Part shown: piece by piece, positions 54,985 to 64,000 of the stretch
Position numbering within the stretch: position 1 is the first letter of the stretch
Layout: each line of letters begins with the position of its first letter
NCBI RefSeq assembly: GCF_002729955.1
Contig: NZ_PBYA01000058.1
Coordinates: 28,908 to 92,907, forward strand
Reading direction: 5' to 3'
Origin: Salinisphaera sp.
Lineage (GTDB): Bacteria; Pseudomonadota; Gammaproteobacteria; Nevskiales; Salinisphaeraceae
DNA length: 64,000 nucleotides
Made by a program: the position numbers and the translations under genes
The notes under the pieces: model-generated
The model's database searches: none
The model's input: only the letters and a program-made list of their open reading frames with translations
Told to the model about the DNA's origin: nothing

Positions 54985-56154
54985 ATCGGGCTGCGGCATA
55001 TACAGCGAGTTGCCATCCAGCGTTCGCAGAAATGCAGCCAGATCGTCGAGTTCGGCCCGGCTAAGCCCGAGCGGTTCGATCAGGGGTGAAAGTCGTGCGA
55101 GCGGCACGTCGCTGACTTTCTCGGTCGGCGGCGCGTTCTGCCACCACCCCATGTTGTAAAGCGCAAGCAGTGATTCGAGATCGATGCCGTCGCCGAATCC
55201 GTTGTGCATGTACGGCGCCGTGCGTCCGATATTGCGCAGTCCCGGCGTGGCAAACGCGCCGACATCCTCCGGCGCGCCGGTTTCGCGGTAGCGGCCCAGA
55301 TAATCGCCCACGCCGTGCACCGATGTGCCCAGATGATGAAAATCGCCGTCCGAGAGCAGGGCGCCGTGATGGCAGCGAATACAGTTCGCCTTGCCACGAA
55401 ACAGATCGAGCCCCCGGATTTCCGCAGCCGTGAAGATAGCGTGCTCACCGCGCATGAAACGATCGAAGCGGGTATTCGGCGTATTTAGTGTGCGCATGAA
55501 CGTCGCGATCGCGCGGGCTATGCGCGCCGCGGTGATCGACGGGTCGCCGTAGGCATCGGTGAACAGCGGCCCGTAACCCGCCACTTCGCCCAGCTGGCGT
55601 GCCGCATCTTCGGGAATGCCGGCCATTTCGATCGGGTTCGACCAGCTGGCGATGACCTGTGTTTCCAGATCCGCGGCGCGGCCGTCCCAGAACAGACGAT
55701 CCTTGAATCCGGCGTTGAGTACCGTGGGTGTATTCAGATCTCCGAGTTGACGATCGTGGCCGACGGCCTTGTGTCGACCATCGGCCCAGCCGAGGCTGGG
55801 ATCGTGGCAGGAGGCACAGGCGATCTGATTCGAACCGGACAGGCGCGGGTCGAAGAACAGTCGTTTGCCCAGTGAAGCCTTTGCTTCGCTGAACGGGTTG
55901 TCGACCGGAAAATCCGGTCGCGCGGGCAAGGGCGCGAGCGCTTCGATATAGAGGCCGTCGGGCGTTGCAAGCGCCGGCCATTGCGACTGTGGGCCTCGGT
56001 AACGCTCGACGAGCCGCGCGCGTTCGATGATAGGCGCGAGCGTGTAGACCAGCGCTATGAACGCAGCCGTCGCTGCAACGATGGCAACGAAGACGATCGA
56101 TTCGCGTCGTGCCAGCCGCGAACTGTTCCGGTCGATGATCCCGTCGGGATTCAT
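54976..56154 (-). CDS. Di-heme cytochrome c peroxidase (CCP/MauG family)
   Basis: A 392-residue exported or membrane-tethered protein. An N-terminal membrane helix (about residues 20-42) precedes two c-type heme sites: CASCHDPSLGW near residue 115 and CIRCHHGALLS near 260. LGKRLFFDPRLSGSNQIACASCH and the block TPGLRNIGRTAPYMHNG are typical of the family. Members reduce hydrogen peroxide or oxidise proteins (MauG, MbnH). It follows the TonB-dependent receptor gene by 153 bases on the same strand. Start chosen at ATG 56154; an upstream ATG at 56214 is possible. Confidence 0.88.
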   Translation of the reverse strand: MNPDGIIDRNSSRLARRESIVFVAIVAATAAFIALVYTLAPIIERARLVERYRGPQSQWPALATPDGLYIEALAPLPARPDFPVDNPFSEAKASLGKRLFFDPRLSGSNQIACASCHDPSLGWADGRHKAVGHDRQLGDLNTPTVLNAGFKDRLFWDGRAADLETQVIASWSNPIEMAGIPEDAARQLGEVAGYGPLFTDAYGDPSITAARIARAIATFMRTLNTPNTRFDRFMRGEHAIFTAAEIRGLDLFRGKANCIRCHHGALLSDGDFHHLGTSVHGVGDYLGRYRETGAPEDVGAFATPGLRNIGRTAPYMHNGFGDGIDLESLLALYNMGWWQNAPPTEKVSDVPLARLSPLIEPLGLSRAELDDLAAFLRTLDGNSLYMPQPDLP

Positions 56155-56307
56155 GTGCGCAACGGGCCGGGTGGCATTCGAAGCGCGGCTACGGCCGTGG
56201 CGTAGCGACGCCATGCCACGGACAACAGATCAGGCCGCGCCGTTGCTCGCCCAAGCGTCGGGCCATAGCCCGCTGAGCGGCCGCGCGGATGGGCACGAGA
56301 AGGCGAA

Positions 56308-58818
56308 TCAGAAGTCATAGCCGACTTCCAGCCAGTACTGGCGGCCGACGCCGAACAGCTGGACGCCGGCCTCGTTGCGCACGACATTGCGGCTGTTGGT
56401 GACGTTGAGCACGTCAACCCCGATATAGGGCGAGTGATCGCCCGGCAAAAACCGCAGCCGCGTGCTGAGATCCCAGCGCAGGGTGTTGTCCTGTTTTTCG
56501 ATGTCGTAGCGCTGCAGGCCCGTGGCCAGGTCCGTGCCGTCACGAAGCAGATAGCGGTACCCGTCGGTATAGCTCAGCGCGTTGCGCACCTGCAGGCGAT
56601 CATTGAAAGCCGAAGTGATGATGTCGACCTGGGCGCTGACCGGCGTGGCGAAATCGCGTGCCGGCAGCTCCGAGCGACGCACCCGACGGCCTTCGAAAAT
56701 CACATCCTCGTCGGCGGCCGTGCCGTTATAGCCCTTCTCATCGTCGCCGTAGCGGGCATCGGTTTTCTTGTCCATCCACGACACGCCGAGATTGACGCCC
56801 CAATCGGCACCGATCCAGGCAAACGGCTGCGAGCGCCAATAGAGGTCGACCTGATCCGTGCTGCTGCTTCCGGAGTTGTCGTAGTTGTACAACTCGCTAC
56901 CGCCATCGTAGTTCGTGCGGATCTGGTCCTTGCCCTGGCGGCGGACATAGGTCAGGCCGATATCGCCGTGCCAGAGCGTGCCGGCGATGCCGATCGAGTA
57001 TTCGTCGTCATACGGCGTGTCGAGATCGCGGTAGTCGTATTCGCTTCGATCCTCGACCGTGGTGAGCGGATCGTCCGGGTTGTCGCGCTCGCGTACCTCG
57101 ACCAGCCGGCGTTCCTCGGCCCGCAGCTTGTAGGCAAGAAACGACTTGCCGTAATACCGATTGGCGCCGGCGATCAGGCGCATGTTCCGGCTGTTGTCGA
57201 GATAGACACCGGCCTTCAGGCGCGGCGCGGCGTTGGTGTTTTCCAGCAGGCCGTCGCGTTCGACCCGTAGCCCGGCGCTACCGAAAAACCGGTGGCCGTC
57301 GGCCGCGATCTCGCCGAACACGGCGCCATTGGTGTTGGAAAACGCGATATCGCCGGCGCGATAGGTCGCCACGCGGCTCAGGTACTGGTCCGACGGCGCA
57401 TAGGAGCCAGGGCCGATCGGGTCGGGCAGCGGCGTCTGGCTGTAATCGAGGCGATAGTCTTCGGCCACGAAATCCTGGCCCCGATGCTGTTCGTAGTCGA
57501 GATAGGCTATTTCTGCCCCGTAATCGGTCGTCCAGATAGCGCTGATCGGCGTGGTGAACGTAACGGAACCGCCCAGCTTGCGTTGACGGTTCTCGAGGTC
57601 GCCCAGGCCGCCGATGATGCTGCCGTCGAATAGCGACGTGCTCTTGAAGTTGGTCAGCGTATGGCTGTCGTATTGGTGCTCATCGGTGGTGAGCCCCGCG
57701 TTGACGTTGGCGTCGACACGCGTAGCGCCGATGTGGTTTGCGTAATTGACGCTCAGATTGATGCCCTCGTGGCCGCCGACGAAATCGGAATCGAGATAGT
57801 TGATCAGGAAGCTGTCTTCATCGAAGTTCGTATAAGACAGCGACGCATCGAGCTCATAGTCGCGGTCAAGCAGATCCAGGCGCAGGATCCCGTAGCGTGA
57901 TTTGCTGTCCAGTTCGCGGCTCTGGCTGGGCGTGTATAGCTGGCCGGTTTCCAGAAAATTATCCAGGTCCATCGTGAGCAGCTGCTTTTGGCTGATGGTC
58001 GAGCGCTTTTCGCTATAGCCGGCAAAGACGCCGATATCGCCCACGCGCGTCGCCCCGTCGAGGGTGAATTCGCTCTTGCGGAAATCGGGCTGGAATTCGC
58101 CGGGCACGCCGTTTGGCATTTGCGCGGCGGCGCTTTCGAACTCGCGTTCCTGGCTTTTGTCGATATGTAGTTGGGTGAGGCTGTCGCTGGTGCCCCGATA
58201 CGACACATGCGCTTCGTTTCTCCCCCCATAGGCACGGGTTTCGGCCTTGACCACGCCGCCGGTAAAGCCGCCTTCGCGTGCGGATATGTTGGTATCGCTG
58301 ACTTCGATGTTCTGCAGAAAGCGGGTATCGATGAACTGGCCCTGGGAATGGCCGGCTACGCGCGCGTAGTTATCGGCGCGCTGGCTCTGGGCAGGATCGA
58401 TGAGGTTGTCCGCTGCCGCGCCGTCCAGCACGAAACGGTTCTGATAGGGCGAGGCGCCCCGAATCGAGAACTCGGCAGGCTTGATGTCGCCCTGCTGACG
58501 GCTTGAACTCGCCCCTTCTGCCACCCGCACGGAAGGAATAACCGACAGCGCCTCGGCCATGTCGGAGCGGGCCGAACCACGAATGTAGTCGGCCGGTAGT
58601 GTTTGCACCTGGGCATCCAGCGGGTCGGCCGCGACCAGGATCTCGTTGAGCGCCGGCATGGACAGGGCGTCGGTCAGACTGTCTTTATCTGCCGCCTTGG
58701 CATCCGCCCGCGTTCTGTATTCCTGTTTTGCCGTGTCCGTTTCGCTGGCCGGCTTCTGTTCGGCCTGCGCCGCGTAGGTGGTGCCCAGCAAGGCTGGCAC
58801 GATCAAAAGTCTGTGCAT
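56308..58818 (-). CDS. TonB-dependent outer membrane receptor
   Basis: An 836-residue receptor. A signal peptide ends near AQA (about residue 18). The plug domain (about 60-200) shows DMAEALSVIPSVRV, EFSIRGASPYQNRFVLDG and the 22-strand barrel follows to a terminal aromatic residue (GYDF). The substrate is not evident. ATG 58818 has GGGGGA upstream as ribosome site. A Fur-like operator overlaps the promoter, so iron control is likely. A di-heme peroxidase follows on the same strand. Confidence 0.9.
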   Translation of the reverse strand: MHRLLIVPALLGTTYAAQAEQKPASETDTAKQEYRTRADAKAADKDSLTDALSMPALNEILVAADPLDAQVQTLPADYIRGSARSDMAEALSVIPSVRVAEGASSSRQQGDIKPAEFSIRGASPYQNRFVLDGAAADNLIDPAQSQRADNYARVAGHSQGQFIDTRFLQNIEVSDTNISAREGGFTGGVVKAETRAYGGRNEAHVSYRGTSDSLTQLHIDKSQEREFESAAAQMPNGVPGEFQPDFRKSEFTLDGATRVGDIGVFAGYSEKRSTISQKQLLTMDLDNFLETGQLYTPSQSRELDSKSRYGILRLDLLDRDYELDASLSYTNFDEDSFLINYLDSDFVGGHEGINLSVNYANHIGATRVDANVNAGLTTDEHQYDSHTLTNFKSTSLFDGSIIGGLGDLENRQRKLGGSVTFTTPISAIWTTDYGAEIAYLDYEQHRGQDFVAEDYRLDYSQTPLPDPIGPGSYAPSDQYLSRVATYRAGDIAFSNTNGAVFGEIAADGHRFFGSAGLRVERDGLLENTNAAPRLKAGVYLDNSRNMRLIAGANRYYGKSFLAYKLRAEERRLVEVRERDNPDDPLTTVEDRSEYDYRDLDTPYDDEYSIGIAGTLWHGDIGLTYVRRQGKDQIRTNYDGGSELYNYDNSGSSSTDQVDLYWRSQPFAWIGADWGVNLGVSWMDKKTDARYGDDEKGYNGTAADEDVIFEGRRVRRSELPARDFATPVSAQVDIITSAFNDRLQVRNALSYTDGYRYLLRDGTDLATGLQRYDIEKQDNTLRWDLSTRLRFLPGDHSPYIGVDVLNVTNSRNVVRNEAGVQLFGVGRQYWLEVGYDF

Positions 58819-58843
58819 GGTGTCCCCCGTGAAATGCCGGGAG

Positions 58844-58883
58844 AGCATAATCATCCAGATAACGAATACAAATGATTCGCATT
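58844..58883 (-). promoter_or_regulatory. Promoter with Fur-like operator of the receptor gene
   Basis: On the minus strand AATGCGAATCATTTGTATT (58883-58865) closely matches the Fur consensus, here an AATGxxAATCATTxGxATT form. TTGTAT (58871-58866) and TATGCT (58849-58844) form -35 and -10 with a 16-base spacer, so Fur binding would cover the -35. It lies in the 271-base gap to the divergent leuS and 26 bases from the receptor start. Confidence 0.75.
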
Positions 58884-59083
58884 TAGATTGAGTGCAATGG
58901 AATGCAATTCCACGGGCTGCCAGCCGTTCGTACGCCGTATTAACCGCCTTACCGTGATTTTGTTGGCCGGTGACGCGGCATGGCCGCGAGTAGCGTTGCG
59001 GCGCTTTCAAGCGCGGGTGGCGATGAAGCAGCGCGAACGTATCGAGTACACTAGGCGGCCGTTTTTTGCTTTTCGATCGATAG

Positions 59084-61528
<2,445 letters not shown>

Positions 61529-61536
61529 ATCGCCTC

Positions 61537-62106
61537 ATGAAATCGATATCTTCTGGTTTGTCCGGTCGACGCGCCACGGCACGTTCGCGTATTCGCCGCC
61601 GCCTCGGCGGCCTGGTCGTGGCCAGCATCTTCACACTGCTGCTGGCCGGCTGCGGCTTTCATATGATGGGCGCCTCGCCGCTTCCAGAGGGCGTCGATCG
61701 CATGTACGTCAGCTACAGCGACGATTATCAGGTCGGCGATCCGCCGCTGGTGGAAACGCTGCGTCAGCGGCTGCGCGAACGCCATGTGCTGGGCGACAGC
61801 GGCGCGCCGGCCAGGCTTGCGATTCGCGGCATCGAAAACCGCCAGCGCATCATCTCGGTCAGCCCCGTCGATGGTCAGGTGGCCGAATACGAACTCACCA
61901 CAACGGTCGTATTCGATTACACGGTCAACGACGCCAGCCAGCTGCAAAACGAAAAGCTGTCGGTCAGCCGCAGCTACAGCTTCGACAACACCGAACGCCT
62001 TGCTGCCGAGCAGGAGCAGCGCGAACTGCTGACCGCGATGCACGAAGAACTGTCCAACCTGATTCTTCTGCGCGTTGCCACTGCGAATGAAAAACTGGCC
62101 GGTTAG
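61537..62106 (+). CDS. lptE: LPS assembly lipoprotein LptE
   Basis: A 189-residue lipoprotein that plugs the LptD barrel and helps place LPS in the outer membrane. A basic leader is followed by the lipobox LLLAGC (Cys near residue 39) and GFHMMG. The mature part has the alpha-beta LptE fold with VEYELTTTVVF-like strands. It follows leuS by eight bases, the standard place. holA, which usually follows, is absent; a nitroreductase gene is next. Confidence 0.9.
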   Translation: MKSISSGLSGRRATARSRIRRRLGGLVVASIFTLLLAGCGFHMMGASPLPEGVDRMYVSYSDDYQVGDPPLVETLRQRLRERHVLGDSGAPARLAIRGIENRQRIISVSPVDGQVAEYELTTTVVFDYTVNDASQLQNEKLSVSRSYSFDNTERLAAEQEQRELLTAMHEELSNLILLRVATANEKLAG

Positions 62107-62142
62107 AGTGGCAGGCATCGCTTCGCCTACGACGCATCGCAC

Positions 62143-62730
62143 ATGACCGATCGCAGTATTCTCAAGGCCAGCCCCATAACCCCCGCGGATGCAGCCGACT
62201 TCATTCGCGGGCGGCGTACCGTGGATCAGTTCACCGACGACATTCCGGACCCCGCGATTATTCGCGAAGCGGTGGAACTCGCGCGCTGGGCGCCCAACCA
62301 CCATCTGACCCAGCCCTGGCGTTTCTATACGCTCGGGCCGACAACCCAGAGTGCGATCGTCGATCTCAATACCCGGCTGGTGGCCGAGCGCAAGGGCGAT
62401 GAAGTCGCCGCCGCCAAGCGCGAGCGTTGGCAGGCGGTGCCGGGCTGGCTCGCGATTACCTGCGTGATCGACGACGATCCGGACACGGCGCGCGAAGACT
62501 ATGCCGCCTGTGCCTGCGCGATCCAGAACATGTCGCTATACCTGCATAGCGCGGGGCTGGGCAGCAAGTGGATCAGCGGCGAGGCCACGCGCCATCCCGA
62601 TCTGGCGCGGATTCTGGATATTGATCCCGGGCGCGAATACTGCGTGGGCCTGCTGTGGTATGGTTATCCGAAACGCCGGCCGCGCAGCCAGCGCAGCGAT
62701 CTCGACACCATACTGGCAGCGCGCCCCTGA
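62143..62730 (+). CDS. Nitroreductase family protein
   Basis: A 195-residue FMN flavoprotein of the nitroreductase family. The FMN-binding block RRTVDQFTDD near residue 25 and ARWAPNHHLTQPWRF near 47 are typical. The C-terminal half reads AIQNMSLYLHSAGLGSKWISGE and VGLLWYGYPKRRPRSQR, as in YdjA-like short members. The substrate is unknown. It lies between lptE and the rplM promoter, about 36 bases after lptE. Confidence 0.88.
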   Translation: MTDRSILKASPITPADAADFIRGRRTVDQFTDDIPDPAIIREAVELARWAPNHHLTQPWRFYTLGPTTQSAIVDLNTRLVAERKGDEVAAAKRERWQAVPGWLAITCVIDDDPDTAREDYAACACAIQNMSLYLHSAGLGSKWISGEATRHPDLARILDIDPGREYCVGLLWYGYPKRRPRSQRSDLDTILAARP

Positions 62731-62759
62731 GCTCCCTGCAAATAGGCGCGAGACGGGCG

Positions 62760-62788
62760 TTGCAAAACCCGTGTACCCCCGATAGAAT
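62760..62788 (+). promoter_or_regulatory. Promoter of rplM-rpsI
   Basis: TTGCAA (62760-62765) and TAGAAT (62783-62788) are separated by 17 bases. The leader between about 62795 and the rplM ATG at 62845 contains a GC-rich inverted repeat (GCAGCCGCCCGGCTGC). This is the strongest promoter-like pair near the ribosomal operon. Confidence 0.75.
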
Positions 62789-62844
62789 TGCGCGCTTTCG
62801 CAGCCGCCCGGCTGCCTAATCGCGTTGGTTCAGGATACAGTGCA

Positions 62845-63273
62845 ATGAAGACGTTTTCTGCAAAGAAAGACGAAGTTCCCGGTGACTGGTATGTCGTCGA
62901 TGCCGACGGCAAGACGCTCGGTCGTCTGGCTTCGGAAGTCGCCATGCGCCTTCGCGGCAAGCACAAGCCGGAATACACCCCGCATATGGACGTGGGCGAT
63001 CATATCGTGATCGTGAACGCGTCCAAGATTAAGGTCACCGGCAAGAAGCCGCAGCAAAAGATCTACTACCGGTTTACCGGTTATGTCGGCAACCTGAAGT
63101 CGATCACGCTCGAGGATCAGCTCGCCGCACATCCGGAACGTGTCATCGAGCACGCCGTCAAGGGCATGCTGCCGAAGAACCCGCTGGGCCGTCAGATGGC
63201 CCGCAAGCTGCGCGTCTATCCGGGCGCCGAGCATCCGCATACCGCACAGCAGCCGCAGACGCTGGAGATTTAG
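62845..63273 (+). CDS. rplM: 50S ribosomal protein L13
   Basis: A 142-residue L13, the same length as E. coli, starting [36 protein letters not shown] and the tail [14 protein letters not shown] are conserved. ATG 62845 is fixed by the family N terminus, although the frame extends upstream. rpsI follows after three bases. Confidence 0.97.
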   Translation: MKTFSAKKDEVPGDWYVVDADGKTLGRLASEVAMRLRGKHKPEYTPHMDVGDHIVIVNASKIKVTGKKPQQKIYYRFTGYVGNLKSITLEDQLAAHPERVIEHAVKGMLPKNPLGRQMARKLRVYPGAEHPHTAQQPQTLEI

Positions 63274-63276
63274 TCA

Positions 63277-63669
63277 ATGGCAACCGAACAAGCCTACGGT
63301 ACCGGCCGTCGCAAGACCGCGACCGCCCGCGTTTTCATCAAGCCGGGCAGTGGCCAGATCACGGTCAACAAGAAGTCGCTGGACGAATACTTCGGCCGTC
63401 CGACTTCGCGCATGATCGTGCGCCAGGCGCTGGAAGCGACCGATTCGAGCGATCGGTTCGACATCAACGTGACCGTCGCCGGTGGCGGCCCCAACGGCCA
63501 GGCCGGCGCGATTCGTCATGGCCTGTCCCGTGCGCTGGTTCAGTACGATGAAATGATGCGCGCACCGCTGCGTGCCGCTGGCTACATGACCCGCGACGCG
63601 CGTAAGGTCGAGCGCAAGAAGATCGGCCTGCACAAAGCTCGTAAATCGCCGCAGTACTCCAAGCGCTAG
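63277..63669 (+). CDS. rpsI: 30S ribosomal protein S9
   Basis: A 130-residue S9, as in E. coli. [18 protein letters not shown] opens it, and it ends with the basic tail [11 protein letters not shown], whose terminal Arg contacts P-site tRNA. It shares the rplM transcript. Confidence 0.97.
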   Translation: MATEQAYGTGRRKTATARVFIKPGSGQITVNKKSLDEYFGRPTSRMIVRQALEATDSSDRFDINVTVAGGGPNGQAGAIRHGLSRALVQYDEMMRAPLRAAGYMTRDARKVERKKIGLHKARKSPQYSKR

Positions 63670-63680
63670 CGTCGATTGCC

Positions 63681-63710
63681 GACCGTTCGCCGCCTGCCCG
63701 GCGAGCGGTC
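63681..63710 (+). terminator. Hairpin after rpsI
   Basis: GACCGTTCGCCG (63681-63692) pairs with CGGCGAGCGGTC (63699-63710), 12 bases with one G-T pair and a 6-base loop, 11 bases after the rpsI stop. No strong U-run follows, so some transcription may continue into tRNA-Gln. Confidence 0.55.
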
Positions 63711-63722
63711 AGCCCAGTTTGC

Positions 63723-63796
63723 TGGGGGATCGTCTAGTGGTAGGACTACGGACTCTGACTCCGTCAACGGGGGTTCGAATCCCTCTCCCCCAGCCA
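63723..63796 (+). tRNA. tRNA-Gln (anticodon CTG)
   Basis: A 74-base tRNA with acceptor pairing TGGGGGA and TCCCCCA, encoded CCA, a T arm with GGTTCGAATC, and an anticodon loop CTCTGAC whose positions 34-36 are CTG (reads CAG, glutamine). The stem ACGGA/TCCGT flanks the loop. It lies 53 bases after rpsI. Confidence 0.96.
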
Positions 63797-63853
63797 GCAT
63801 CAAAAGCCCGCCAATCGGCGGGCTTTTTTTATGGATGCTGGCTGGGGGAGAGG
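63783..63853. repeat. Inverted repeat of the tRNA-Gln 3' end around its terminator
   Basis: CTCTCCCCCAGCCAGCAT (63783-63800), the end of the tRNA plus four bases, recurs as its exact reverse complement at 63835-63852. Similarity continues outward: the T-arm sequence GGGTTCGAATC has an imperfect inverse at about 63853-63872 with a short insertion. The terminator hairpin sits between the arms. A copy of a tRNA end is typical of integrase targets, but here the orientation is inverted. No integrase is within the window. Confidence 0.75.
63804..63830 (+). terminator. Intrinsic terminator after tRNA-Gln
   Basis: AAGCCCGCC (63804-63812) pairs with GGCGGGCTT (63817-63825) around AATC, followed by an unbroken T run to 63830. 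It ends the tRNA transcript, and possibly that of rplM-rpsI. The sequence after 63873 to the window end shows a short GAGCG-rich hairpin and no gene I can support. Confidence 0.88.
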
Positions 63854-64000
63854 ATTTGATTCGACCCCCTCGGTTCGACGAGCGAGCACCGCTCGCGAGA
63901 ACCGGGGCGCGCAGCGCCACGGGCCCCGAAGGGGTGAGCGTGCGCGAGCACGCGAATAATCCTAAGGTGGGCGGGCGGCTAATTTGAACGAAGCCTACAG

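Noticed and set aside
63666..63987. Short frames over tRNA-Gln and the following terminator on both strands
   Set aside because: They run through the tRNA gene and its inverted copy and are well known kinds of spurious prediction at tRNA loci.

Overview
The window is one GC-rich, gene-dense chromosomal segment of a gammaproteobacterium. Gene content supports this: a full division and cell wall (dcw) cluster, lpxC-dciA-secA, a pilS/pilR/pilC/pilD-coaE-zapD-yacG block beside sucCD, bamD-rluD-pgeF, uvrA-MFS-ssb, miaB-phoH-ybeY-corC-lnt, leuS-lptE and rplM-rpsI. The order of the pil block next to sucCD resembles Xanthomonadales and Salinisphaera-like lineages. The genus is my inference from gene order and cannot be proved from the sequence alone.

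Layout. 1-16762 is the dcw cluster (mraZ, rsmH, ftsL, ftsI, murE, murF, mraY, murD, ftsW, murG, murC, ddl, ftsQ, ftsA, ftsZ), all on + and mostly joined by 4-base ATGA overlaps. A promoter and a four-repeat MraZ-type operator precede it. 17042-23576 holds lpxC, a converging dciA-like gene, secA, argJ and a Nudix-ThiE fusion. 23582-30894 is a minus-strand run: a PP0621-like protein, pilS, pilR, pilC, pilD, coaE, zapD, yacG. 31066-38668 holds sucCD, a GFA-type zinc protein, nadE, bamD (minus), rluD and pgeF. A palindromic element lies just after nadE. 38669-39371 has no gene and is built of degenerate ATCTGCG-rich repeats with a period near 296 bases.

39372-44582 is uvrA (minus), an MFS transporter with a C-terminal ferredoxin-like domain, and ssb. 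44583-49534 looks like a small low-oxygen island: a Dnr-type regulator, a PNPOx-family flavoprotein, two universal stress proteins, OmpW and an FNR/ANR with its Fe-S cysteines. Three FNR-type palindromes are placed in front of the Dnr-type gene, the usp pair and ompW. 49643-54984 is miaB-phoH-ybeY-corC-lnt. 54976-58818 (minus) is a TonB-dependent receptor with a Fur-like operator over its promoter, followed by a di-heme peroxidase. 59090-63669 is leuS, lptE, a nitroreductase, rplM and rpsI. The window ends with tRNA-Gln(CTG), whose 3' end is repeated in inverted orientation around its terminator.

Most of the window is core housekeeping. I do not see a clearly new multi-gene defence or biosynthetic system. 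The best candidates for new biology are the Fur-linked receptor and di-heme peroxidase pair, the FNR/Dnr island, the two non-coding repeat structures (35641-35855 and 38759-39350) and the inverted duplication of the tRNA-Gln end.
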